Below, one piece after another: positions 22,615 through 32,427 of a stretch of DNA of 64,000 nucleotides. The translations under genes and the position numbers were made by a program. Within the stretch, counting starts at the first letter, position 1; each line of letters begins with the position of its first letter. This DNA comes from Adiantum capillus-veneris (Eukaryota; Streptophyta; Polypodiopsida; Polypodiales; Pteridaceae): NCBI GenBank assembly GCA_014529385.2, contig CM043955.1:150613640-150677639 (forward strand), read 5' to 3'. Under the pieces are notes generated by a model. The model worked only from the letters and a program-made list of their open reading frames with translations. It was not told where the DNA came from and did not search any database.

Positions 22615-25600
22615 TGACTGACAAGAGGGTTTGAGATGTGTCAAACTATGTCGAGAAGATGTACAAATTTGGGCAAAATAACCTTTGTATCAGGAGTAAA
22701 ATCTCAACCAAAATAGACTCAAAAGTACCAACAATGAAAGTCACGACTCGCGGGAAGGAAATCCGGCAGAGTTTTTTTTGTACGAGGAGTCAAAAACTCA
22801 ACTCAAAATACACATAAATGTGCTAACTGCACTAACTGGGAAGCTCCTGCACAAAACCATTGTTGTGTGACTGCCAACTCAGCTTCAAAAGCATAAATAA
22901 CCGTCCAAATACATATCCTATGGGGAGGGTACCGTAAAGGGGAACTCCAACTACCTGTATCACCGAAAGTGTCTCAACATTCGAGCACACCCCAGCTCAA
23001 AGAAAACCTCACGCTGTTGACCCTCCAAAGTCTAATGCAGACACAAATGGACTAGCCACACTCTTAGAAAGCGCTCTTCCGGTCCAAGTCTCGAAAATGG
23101 TCGGGAAAAATTGCCAAAATAGCCAAAAATGGCTCCACACGTAGCACAGTGGGTAGTGTCGCAACTCAATGTACATGAGTAAAACTGCGCTCAAACAGAC
23201 GCCAAAAATTGGTGTATGCAGTAAAAGTGATCCCTGCAGGGATATCTGCTCTCAAAGAGCTCAATAGCACTAGGTGTGCTCATAGCAAAATGCATCTGTC
23301 AACGCATCTGTCCGCAGGGAATCTGCTGTCGAAATGACTGCCAAATTGCTTGTGAAAGCACTACGCCTGGTAATATGGAGAATCTGTGTGTGAAAAAGGC
23401 TGAAAACCCCCCTGTAACCTGTAACCTGCATGTCGGTGTCGGTGTTGCTATGTGCCAATTTCTGTCGCCGGGCAGAAATGCGTTAGTCAAATAGCCGCCA
23501 AAAGTGTCGTAGCCAAAAATTGTGCCGTACAACATGGTCGGTGCTCTCGATATTGATGCTGGGTGTCACTCCTCTATGGTAGAGGTACCTCACCCGTGCA
23601 TGTGGCAAGTACATCGATCGATCGCGGAAAAAAATCATCCGCGTGAAACTGGTGTCGAGTCAAATGTCAAAAAATCCACTGCAATTTGTAAGTAATCCCG
23701 AGCCGGTGCACTAGAAGTGGTGGCGTTAAAGGATGTCCTGATGTAGAGCAGCAAAATGCTGATGTCCATGTCATCTCCCATCGTCGGACGGGAGTGGCTA
23801 ACCGGGTAGCCACAGATGCCTATGCTCGAAGCCAGTGTCTGGCCGTAAAGGTCGAGTCGGATCGGTGTTGAAAATCGATGCACTAAGCTCTCAATACTCA
23901 AATCCAAGGCCGATGTCGTCAATGCTCAAAATCAAAAAGGTAATCGTCTGGGAGAGACTATTTCGACTGAAATGTCCTAGTCCAAGCTGAAGAGGAATCG
24001 CCAAAATTGAAGTCGTCGAAGCCGTGATCTCTCTCTCTCTCTCTCCTCACTTAGCTTTGCCACAAATTTGCTCTCTGTCTCACGGTTGTTCTCTCGCTCA
24101 CACGCTCGGGGTGTGTGAGGATCGAGGAGTCAGAGTCGGTGTATGTTGTCGAAGGCCTTTGGTGGGAATGGGCACTCACACAATAGTGTAAAGCTCAATT
24201 TTTTTAAAAAAACCAATTTTGTTGCACTTTTGATTTCTGCAGGTATCAAAGTCTCTGCCACATGCCCCCCCAAGCTCATGAGTGTGTGTGTGTATGTGTG
24301 AGCAACACCATTACAAATTCGCACTCTCTCTCTCACAGTTTTGTTGCTCGACCTGTTGACCAGCACTGCCCGCTCTGCTTGATATTGTGTGTGTGCGTGC
24401 TTGATTGCCTACTACCTGATGCACTGTGTGTGTGTATGTGTGTGTGTGGAATTGGCTCTCAAAATTTGCTTAAAAGTTGAGACTTCCCGCTGCTTTTGCC
24501 TACAATTTCTCACCTACAATGGCTCGACACACCCTCCCGGTTCAAGCCTCACTGTAGCTCAAATCTTCTCGCTTAACTTGGCTTCAATTGCCCCTTTGCT
24601 TCTACTGGTCTACTTGGACTGCTTGGCAACAGTTGCCTTCAAACTCACTTGTTTCCTGCATTCGACCTTGTAGATCTCCTTCCTGTTGAGGTTCAAGTTC
24701 GACTCCTTCTTGCAAGGCTCTGTCTCGATTTCCAGCTCTTGAATGCTTTCGATTTACTTCCTTGCTAGACTATATGCAGAGCTTCCCTTCCTGCTTGGGC
24801 TTGCTGCATACGTGGGGCGTAGCCAGGGATGTCGACGAGCTCCCTGACCTGTGTAGTTCTTGTGACCATGGAAAAGTTAAATTTTCCATGATCAAACTCC
24901 TCCTTTGGTAGATCTCAAGCTTGGTTATTTTTTGATTTTTTTTCTCTTTTTGTGCAAGGATGAAGAGGTTATGGTAATATGAATTTAATTCTAGAGAGAG
25001 AACTTGAGCTATATGTGTGTAGAGATGATTATTTTTGAGCTATTGAGTAAGGGAGAGATAGAAATGGTGAAGAAGATGAAAGGAGGCATGAAAGGTGCAG
25101 GTTTTGGTGATGGAGGAGGAGTGTGAGTATGTGTGGAAGTGTGGAAAAGGTAGAAAGGAACCTAGCTCTATTTGAGTGTGTGAGGTAGGTAGATTGAGTT
25201 CCACAAAAAATCCAGAAACAATATGCAAATGAAGTTAACAAAATTGGCAAAAATTTGAGCCCATTCTTCAAATCACGCGTCAAATTTTTTATGTTGAACA
25301 CTTCTTTAAAATTGAATGGAATAAGGATTTTCCACAAATATATGATATGTATGTGATGAAAAGAAACAAACTAGTGTATACATAAATCAAGATATCTAGG
25401 GTATAATAAAAATAAAAAATAAAAAGCAAAAAAGTAGAAACACAACTGTCATAATAGAGTCAAATGAGAGGACCCTCCCTTGATATTATTTGTGGGGATA
25501 AAGAAAAAGTATGTGAAATGTGAAGAGATTTGGGTGATAATAAGTGACGGCGGAGATATAAGTCATGAAGGGTAAGGATGCATGGCATGAATTTTTGTTT

Positions 25601-25822
25601 TGATAAGCACACACCTAATTGCAAGTATTTATGTAATTAATTAAAGATATTTATAAAAAGAAATGAAATGCATGAGAAAAAAATTGTACATAAGCCCTTG
25701 GATAAAAATAGATTATATACACAAATAGGCCAAAATATAGATCCACTTCTTTGTTTGGCTCCCCTAGCTAATGATAAGCTAGAAAAGGATTTTATATAAA
25801 ATATGAGAAAAAATCCCTAACA
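22615..25822 (-). other. Copia leader and probable 5' LTR; no genes seen
   Basis: No coding domain was found. A TGTTAGGG start at 25822 is followed on the minus strand by an AT-rich stretch with a TATATAAAAT box (about 25803-25793). CT and TG tracts occur at 24030-24047 and 24280-24300. The LTR end and primer site were not located. At 3.2 kb the interval is long for LTR plus leader, so another insertion may hide here. Confidence 0.4.
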
Positions 25823-25929
25823 CACACATGCCTATGTACAGTGAAAAGGTAGTGTTAAGGTGATTTTTCTTGGGTCAGGTGACTCACTATGGCAATTGCG
25901 GAGAGCCGAAAAACGGCTATCACTGTTGC

Positions 25930-27161
25930 TCCATTAGTCAAACATAGACAAGTGTTCCGATAATGTCCCAAGTCTCCACATTCAAAGCATCAAACATTCA
26001 AGCATAGAGGATCTTGCGCATTAGTGGCATAAGCTCTTTGTGGTTGTCAATCGCTGAAGCTTTGATTATGTTCAATTATTCTTGTAATCCCTTGTTCTTT
26101 CGTTAAAGGTTTAGCTCGTAGTAGTGAAGCATCTTGTATAGTGGTAGGTTTCAGGGCTTCCAATCACGAGCTAATTGGCTCTCTTAAAACCTTGACAAAA
26201 GCGAGCTACCTACTGCTCTATAATCATTGGCCATTAGGAAGAGAATGGGGTGTAGGAGAGCCTCTTTAGTTGCCGTGAGCTTATGGAGGTGATTAACATT
26301 TTGATGAACAGGTGTATGCCATGTGTGCAAGAATGGTGGGTGTGTAAGAGATGTGTGAGAGTGGTCAAAGGATGCACTTTTCTCCCCAAAAAGAAGGTGA
26401 AAAATTTTATGATTTTTGGCCTTCCATAACTCCCACATATGATCTCCGATTTGAGTGGAGATCATAGATCTGTAATCTACGTGTCAAGCTCTTTCCATAG
26501 ATATGTTATGTTACATGATATGGTTTTACCCGCTAGATTTTAAATTCCTTTTTGGGTGGAAACTTTGAATTCCAATAAACTAGCCGTTTCGCCTATTTGA
26601 ATTCAAAAGATGTCCTTTGATTAATTTCTTAATACTAAAGGTTTGACTTCCTTAAACTGCCAAATAAAGAGGCCCTCCTAGACCCCATTCTCTTCCTAAT
26701 GTAGTGCGTAACGTCTAAACCTTACAAACTTTGAATAGTACTCTTCCAAGGATAATTCTATTGTTTCAAGCTAAAGAAATCATTCATCTTTATCGCTTCA
26801 TGGGTAGGGAGTAAGTATCTTTCATGCACCCCTTGTTTAATTTCCCACCAACTCTGAGAGTTCTCTAATATTCCCATGTTATGACAATATTGTTTCCACC
26901 ATAATTTTGCTTCTCCTCAGAAGTGAAACATCCCTAGCATCGCTTGATTTGCAGGTGTGGTCCTTGCGACAAAGAAATAATCATCCATAGCTTCAATCCA
27001 TACTTTTGCATCCTTCTCAATATCAACAACCTCTCCTTCAAAATAAGGTGGTTGCATTTTTTTGAGCAATAACTTCTTCGCCTGAATCTCCGTATAGTAG
27101 CATCGTACCAAGGATTTTTCATTATAAGAGTGATTTGTGGATTCCCTTGAGTGTACATCAA
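25930..27161 (-). pseudogene. Gag of the large gypsy element
   Basis: Leftward: MQPPYFEGEVVDIEKDAKVW and IEAMDDYFFVARTTPANQAM (27060-26930), a TGA, then GEAKLWWKQYCHNMG and SWWEIKQGVHERYLLPTHEA (26915-26790), the gypsy capsid core. After decayed sequence comes a zinc knuckle CFECGDLGHYRNTC (about 25988-25947) with intact CX2CX4HX4C spacing. The copia insertion begins about 120 bases further on, so the protease and RT that should follow are absent. Confidence 0.8.
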
Positions 27162-27653
27162 TGTTTATAATAACTCAAATCAGATAGGGTATTTTCCAAA
27201 CTTAGACTTATCCAGTCCACTAAAAGCTCAATAGTATGACTTAGCCAATCATTACTTATTCAGTCCATCAAATTCAGTCACATGACTTAACCAATCATGA
27301 CTTATCCACCAATCCATCAAAACTCAATCACATGACTCGACCAATCATGATTTTCTCAATCACATGACTTAACCAGTCATGGCTTATCCAATCAACCAAA
27401 AATTCACTTACATGAGTTAACCAGTCATACAATTTTTTTTAATAAAAACAACTCAATCTCTTTATTCATAAAGACATCAAAATGTCATATAGATATTTAG
27501 AAAAATCTCCCAATGAGAAATTACAATAGAAGTTTCAACCACAACTGTGATATACATCAATTGACATGTCATAGTATCTCCGTGAGTCTAGTAATGGGTA
27601 TAGAAAACCATACACATGAGGAAGCTTAAAGTAGCCAATTAAATATTTTTAAT

Positions 27654-27669
27654 CTAGGCTCTAATACCA
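27654..27669 (-). promoter_or_regulatory. Primer binding site, initiator-Met tRNA type
   Basis: The minus strand reads TGGTATTAGAGCCTAG two bases after the LTR end CTCACA. It matches the plant initiator tRNA-Met 3' end apart from C-to-T at one position. It identifies 27672-29603 as a 5' LTR. Confidence 0.85.
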
Positions 27670-27671
27670 AT

Positions 27672-29091
27672 TGTGAGGTCGCCAACCCCGAGAAGATTGG
27701 GTGACTTGATTAGATGGCCTTCCTTTATTCTCAAGTTCCGTTGACAATACTCTAGTCCATTTCCACGAAGCACAGATACAAGAAATTGAAGAGGGGAAGT
27801 CCTCTATCCATCGTGATTATGTTTGTAAGGGTCATATGCCATAGCCCAGGTCGATAAATCAAGGATTCTAGTAAAAGCTATTTTCTATAACATAAAGATG
27901 AAATCCCATTGACATATTTAGAAGCCATAAACAATGCCTTTTTCCTCACGTTTAAGAGGCACGATCGCCATTCATAACCTTGAATATGATATGAGACATA
28001 GTCTAAACTAACTAGTAATCTTGTGAAAAGTACCCGACTAATCAGGTCCACCCATCCATAGACCTAGATCCGTTAGGAAACTAGTCTCTCACTTTCCACA
28101 CCACACTAGCCCGTTCTTGTTTTTTAATTACTACCACATTGTTTTACATATACAAATAGTGATCCTTAATTAATTTCGGACACAGGTTCTTTATACAGCC
28201 CTTCAAACAATAGCAAAACAATTTAAACAAAGCCTAATGAAAACAATCCTATATTTCAACAAAAATAACTTTCCAATTTCTTATGAGTTGCCGCTACCCG
28301 TGTACTTTCTCTATTTAACAAACAGAGCATGTGCAAAGGATTTATTTGCTAACCATGAATTACATAGCCTTCCCATCTGGCTAACCGCGAGGCCTCCCAC
28401 TAACTGTCAGGCATCTTGCTAACCGAAAGGGATAAAAGAGAGCCGATAATCTCAGCCTTATCTCTACTAACCGTGGGATCATCTCGCTAATCGTGAGATC
28501 ATCTCTCTAACCACGAGGCATCTTGCTAACCGCAAGGTATCTCGCTACCCACAAGGAACAAAAGATATTCTTCCAACAAAACTTCTCTTTAAATGATTCT
28601 TCAAACATGATCAACCAACTCTTCATATCAACCAATCAGGAATGTTTTATCAAACATTAACAATTTATCAAGCAATAACAATTTAACAAACATTGATAAT
28701 TAATCAAACAATCCTTTCACTAATCTATGAAAACATATGCTTGTTTCTTGTGATGGAATCACGTTTCTTGGATGGTTTAAGGGAATCCCTATGCTTGGCT
28801 TCCCAAGTCAACATGAATAGCAATGTAGAATTATAAATTTATCATATTGGATAAACGACATGTTCAATTACCTCCCATATTGGAGGTTGGACGGCTTCAA
28901 CTTCTTTCCCAATCAATATATCCGCTTGAGCTACAATTGGAGTAGACGATACCTTGCTTTGTACCTTTCTTGGAGGTGGAACAACATTAGCGTCTTTGTG
29001 TCACTCGCTTTGAGGCCATCGTATCATGATAGAGAAAAGGAAATCTTTGCCGTGCAAAGCAGAGTTATGGCTTCTTTGCTTGCCGAGAAGA

Positions 29092-29169
<78 letters not shown>

Positions 29170-29603
29170 TCAACAATCCAAGGGACAACACGATGGTGGT
29201 AGAGATGGAGATGGATCGAGGGTGAGAGGTTGAGGGAAAGAAGGTAACTCCGGCTTATGACAAGAGAGCTTCCGCTTCTGAGAACTTCTGTATGTACTGA
29301 AAGTGAGGGAAGAGAGGCCTTTGTATAGGCTCTCAAGAGTCAAAAGAACAAGCTAAGAATAGCGAAAAGCATAGAGATATGTTCGCGTGCATTCGTGGCT
29401 GTTTATTGAAAAAAAAGAGGCACGCATCTTGATGCAATTTTGAGTCTCTAATTTTAGAATGCGCTTGGCTTCCGAGAAAAGAAACTCTCAATTCTCTTTC
29501 TTCTCTAAAAATACCCCCTCTTTCCTAAAAATACTCCTTCTCTTCTAAAAATACTCCTCCTTTTCTAAAAATACTCCTCCTTTCCTAAAAATACTCCTTC
29601 TTT
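27672..29603 (-). repeat. 5' LTR of the large gypsy element
   Basis: It aligns along its length with 14784-16694. It contains the single-copy version of the segment duplicated in the 3' LTR, an (AG)n tract at 29096-29164, and five 'ctaaaaatactcctcc' minisatellite units (29505-29603) against three in the 3' LTR. Numerous point and indel differences indicate an old insertion. Confidence 0.88.
29096..29164. repeat. (AG)n microsatellite in the 5' LTR
   Basis: A 69-base AG tract at the position homologous to 16349-16399. Confidence 0.95.
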
Positions 29604-29914
29604 CTTGAGGGTCAACTCTTATCTTTAGAAATAGACTTGAGACTTAAGTTTTCCCTATCAACCTATTGTTTCCAAGTGAATAAAGACCATAATTAACAAT
29701 TCAAAAGTCCAATATTTGATCTCATCGTTTTGTTGGAACACTTTATGACTTAACAAAATTCGAACCTTAACACTTTTGCAAAATAAATGAAATATTTTTA
29801 TTGAAAAATATTGGGTACATTATATCTAGCAAGTGGTCGTTCCTCTGCTCGACCCTTACTTCTTGTTCTTACTCCTGATGTGGTGCTTCAGTCCTGGTCA
29901 GATTTGAAATTCTA

Positions 29915-30136
29915 ATTATACTCTCATCTTGGTATTGTTGATGGCGTGGTGGTTTTGGTGGTGATTCTAGCCCTAACACAGCCTGATATCCACCCCCTTT
30001 CATGTTTAGGTCTGGTGTTGCAAACTGCTTGAGCCGGGGCTTGAGCCACGCTTGAAATGATAGTGATGAGGCTTGTGAGTTTTGAGGGTTGGACATTCGT
30101 TGTTTATTTGATTGCAATGTGGTGTCTTAATCATTA
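29915..30136. repeat. Direct repeat copy 1 (about 220 bp, offset 500)
   Basis: The segment starting attatactctcatcttggta recurs from 30415 with few differences, one of them a 12-base 'cggggcttgagc' duplication in copy 1. On the minus strand it carries an open frame (30117-29869) including LKQFATPDLNMKGGGYQAVL of unknown family. Confidence 0.85.
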
Positions 30137-30414
30137 GAGAAGGGATTTGCAAATCTGCTAGGTTTCTCCATGGGCTTTTGTCTCTCTTCAGAAACTTGTG
30201 CCAACAATTCTGGTGTTATCACTCTCCATACATTTTATGGGTGAATTGGTTCCTATTCTTGTCGAACTTATCGGCAAAAATGATATGGGTTCCAATTGCA
30301 GAATCATACAAAAAACAAGTACAAGACTTTGTCTTTGCTTAAATCATTCAAATGGGGTTCCATGCATTTGTAGTAAGAGGTGACTCTTCCCTCCCCATGC
30401 TTGTAAATCCCAAT

Positions 30415-30622
30415 ATTATACTCTCATCTTGGTATTGTTGATGGAGTGGTGGTTCGGGTGGTGCTTCTAGCCCTAGCACAGCCTGCTATCCACCCCCTTT
30501 CATGTTTAGGTATGGTGTTGCAAACTGCTTGAGCCACGCTTGAAATGATAGTGATGAGGCTTGTGAGTTTTGAGGGTTGGGAATTTGCTGTTTATTTGAT
30601 TGCAATGTGGGGTCTTAATCAT
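30415..30622. repeat. Direct repeat copy 2
   Basis: Second copy of 29915-30136. The 278 bases between copies are unrelated to them. The same minus-strand peptide can be read here with small changes. Confidence 0.85.
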
Positions 30623-30756
30623 CAGCAGGGATTAAATATTTACGTAATTACGTCAAATTTTGTGTGATCACAAGGTCTTATTGACACACTTACATGATTA
30701 CACTAAACATAATCACACAGAACCCAGTTAATGGTGACCTGCAAACCCACTAAATT

Positions 30757-30846
30757 CCCGCCGGGCTTTTTAGTATCCCCGGCAGGCCCACCGGGATTCA
30801 TCATTTTCCCTGCGGGCCCACCGGGAATACTAAAAAGCCCGACGGG
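30757..30846. other. GC-rich inverted repeat (hairpin or cruciform)
   Basis: The left arm cccgccgggctttttagtat (30757-30776 and on to about 30790) pairs with the right arm ending atactaaaaagcccgacggg (30827-30846, starting about 30808), with a short spacer. The match runs about 30 bp with few mismatches. It lies just upstream of the TATA box at 30857. It could be a transposon terminal or subterminal structure, or a regulatory palindrome. Confidence 0.85.
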
Positions 30847-30856
30847 CTTGTAGCGT

Positions 30857-30867
30857 TATATATACAC
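30857..30867 (+). promoter_or_regulatory. Candidate TATA box
   Basis: TTATATATACAC lies about 50-60 bases before the (AG)n tract and upstream of the stem-loop array and kinase-like frame. Several LTRs here show the same order (TATA box, then AG or GT tract), so it may be an LTR-like or element promoter. Confidence 0.5.
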
Positions 30868-30915
30868 GGGCTTGATCGGGCCTGCTGGGTGTATTTTTGT
30901 CTTGCTTTCATCTTC

Positions 30916-30918
<3 letters not shown>

Positions 30919-30999
<81 letters not shown>
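30919..30999. repeat. (AG)n microsatellite
   Basis: An 81-base uninterrupted GA tract in the probable 5' leader of the downstream transcription unit. Confidence 0.95.
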
Positions 31000-31003
<4 letters not shown>

Positions 31004-31260
31004 CGACCACCTTTGCAGGTACGTTGAGAGGAGAGAGGAGAGAGGGAGAGAGGGGGTTGTGTGGGAGCGTGCTCTGCGTCGCGGTGCGCGGCAGCAGAGC
31101 AGAGTACCTGACCACGCGATCCGGGTATGTGTTGTGTGTGTGTGTGTGTATACGTTGTGTGGTAGCGTGCCTGTTGTCATAGTGCGCGGCAGTAATAAGG
31201 TACCTTACCACACAATGGGAGTGTGTGTGTAAGCTGTTCTACGGGATAGTGCTTATCACA

Positions 31261-31666
31261 GGGGCATCACCTCGGTGACGCGGGGAAGATGGTGTCCTTG
31301 TGGTAAGTATTGGCTTACTGTCTGGGTATTGCGTCGATAACGCGGCGAATCTAGTATCCTTATGGTAAGTTGACTTCCCTTCCCCTTTCCCAAAAAACAT
31401 ATGGGCATCGGTTGGTAATGTGGCTATATGATGTTCGTATGCAGGCCATTGTTTTTCCTTAGATTCAGGTGGCACTCGGTCAGTAACGCGGCTAATAGAG
31501 TGTCGTTTGTTAGAATCATCTGTTTTTGCATAAATGTGGCATTCAGGTCGTTAACCCGACCGTACAAACGTCATATAATTTGTATGTGCATGTGCAGTTA
31601 ATTTTTTAATATTAAGTATATGAAATACTTGGTCGGTAACGCGGCTGTGAAGAGTATTTCATATAC
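31261..31666 (+). other. Array of six covarying stem-loops (candidate structured RNA)
   Basis: Six units begin at 31261, 31324, 31403, 31471, 31538 and 31616. Each has an outer stem of 6-14 bp, a 4-bp inner stem, an 8-base loop related to GGTAACGC, and a 4-6 base bulge on the 3' side only. Outer arms: 31261-31269/31290-31298, 31324-31330/31353-31359, 31403-31409/31430-31436, 31471-31477/31498-31504, 31538-31543/31567-31572 (one A-C mismatch) and 31616-31629/31653-31666 (14 perfect pairs). Arm sequences differ between units but pairing holds, with wobbles as G-U in + strand RNA. Two GTAAGT donor-like sites follow the first two units. The family is not recognised. Confidence 0.75.
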
Positions 31667-32427
31667 AAAATGTATGAATTGTTTGATTTTTTTGTTTTTA
31701 ACTGTCCATTTGAAATTATATACTAGCTAATCATATTCAAAAGAATACTTTATTCATCAATCATCGCTATTTGAAATGTTCCATTTATATAAATTACATG
31801 TAAAAAAGTATTTGCACACAAATTGCATGTTTAATATTCTTTTATAATCTTTTTAAAGGACTCTCAAGCATTATCGCTATTTTTAATGCTACATTTACAT
31901 AAATTCTCTATAAAAAATCTAAATGCACACAATTTATATGTTAAATATTCTTTTGTATCTTTTTAAAGAGCATCAATTATCCTCGCTTTTTGATTGCTAC
32001 ATTTACATAAATTCTATGTAAAAAAGTGTGTGAACACCATTTGCTAGTCCAATTTGTATACTCCAATGTTTTGCATGTTTTTGAAGTTTTTAAGTCGGTG
32101 TGTGCTTTGTTTGAATTAGTATGTGCGCACGGAGAAAAATATAAGTTAAAAATCCAATATATGCTGAAATGTGCCAAACTGTTAACATGTATTGTTTGAT
32201 CTGAATTAAGTTCTTATAAACCACTTATTTGAACTGCTTTTTATACATGTAACAGATGGCAATTTTAAGTGAAGATTATTTCCAATTTTTATCAATATTT
32301 TTTTGCACATTTGTTGAAGTCTTCAAGTGGTGGTTAAGAGTTTACCTGAGATAGTGTGAGAGTGTTAGTGTCATTCGCAACCATGAATTGTATTTGATAT
32401 GCTATTTTTTTATTGTCCAGTGCAAAT

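Larger units (their letters stand above)
18530..25822 (-). mobile_element. Ty1/copia element inserted in the large gypsy
   Basis: The order on the minus strand is gag (22614-21578), protease, GAG-pre-integrase and integrase (21577-20400), RT (20311-19283) and RNase H (19319-18591). INT before RT is diagnostic of Ty1/copia. Upstream, gypsy gag with its zinc knuckle ends near 25930 and a TGTTAGGG start appears at 25822, which may be the 5' LTR start. Only about 60 bases separate the copia stop codon from gypsy RNase H, so the copia 3' LTR is missing. No clear primer site was found upstream of gag. Confidence 0.85.
14784..29603 (-). mobile_element. Large minus-strand Ty3/gypsy element with both LTRs, split by a copia insertion
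   Basis: The LTR at 27672-29603 is followed on the minus strand by a primer site (27669-27654), so it is the 5' LTR. The LTR at 14784-16694 has no primer site beyond it and follows the end of pol, so it is the 3' LTR. Between them are gag (27161-25930), a copia element (about 25822-18530), RNase H (18524 down), integrase and the end of pol (to about 16700). PR and RT of the gypsy are missing. The outer LTR boundary (16694/29603) is where similarity stops, and no target duplication is evident. Confidence 0.85.

Noticed and set aside
22614..22700. Copia primer site near 22680 (tttgtatcaggag)
   Set aside because: It is in the + orientation and lacks the TGGTATCAGAGC core in the minus direction needed for this element.
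23009..24366. Several short frames in the copia leader region
   Set aside because: Under 100 codons, no motif, overlapping on both strands, consistent with non-coding leader or LTR.
29603..29640. Target duplication of the large gypsy element
   Set aside because: The five bases before 14784 (tttag) do not match those after 29603. The sequence tttag occurs near 29630, but not at the similarity boundary.
31261..31666. CRISPR-like array reading of the six repeats
   Set aside because: Unit sequences are not identical, spacers are not unique inserts of equal length, and the genome is eukaryotic. The conserved feature is paired structure, not a repeat sequence.
31261..31666. Hammerhead or twister ribozyme
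   Set aside because: The hammerhead core (CTGATGA with GAAA) is absent and the loop does not match the twister consensus I know. I could not assign the motif.
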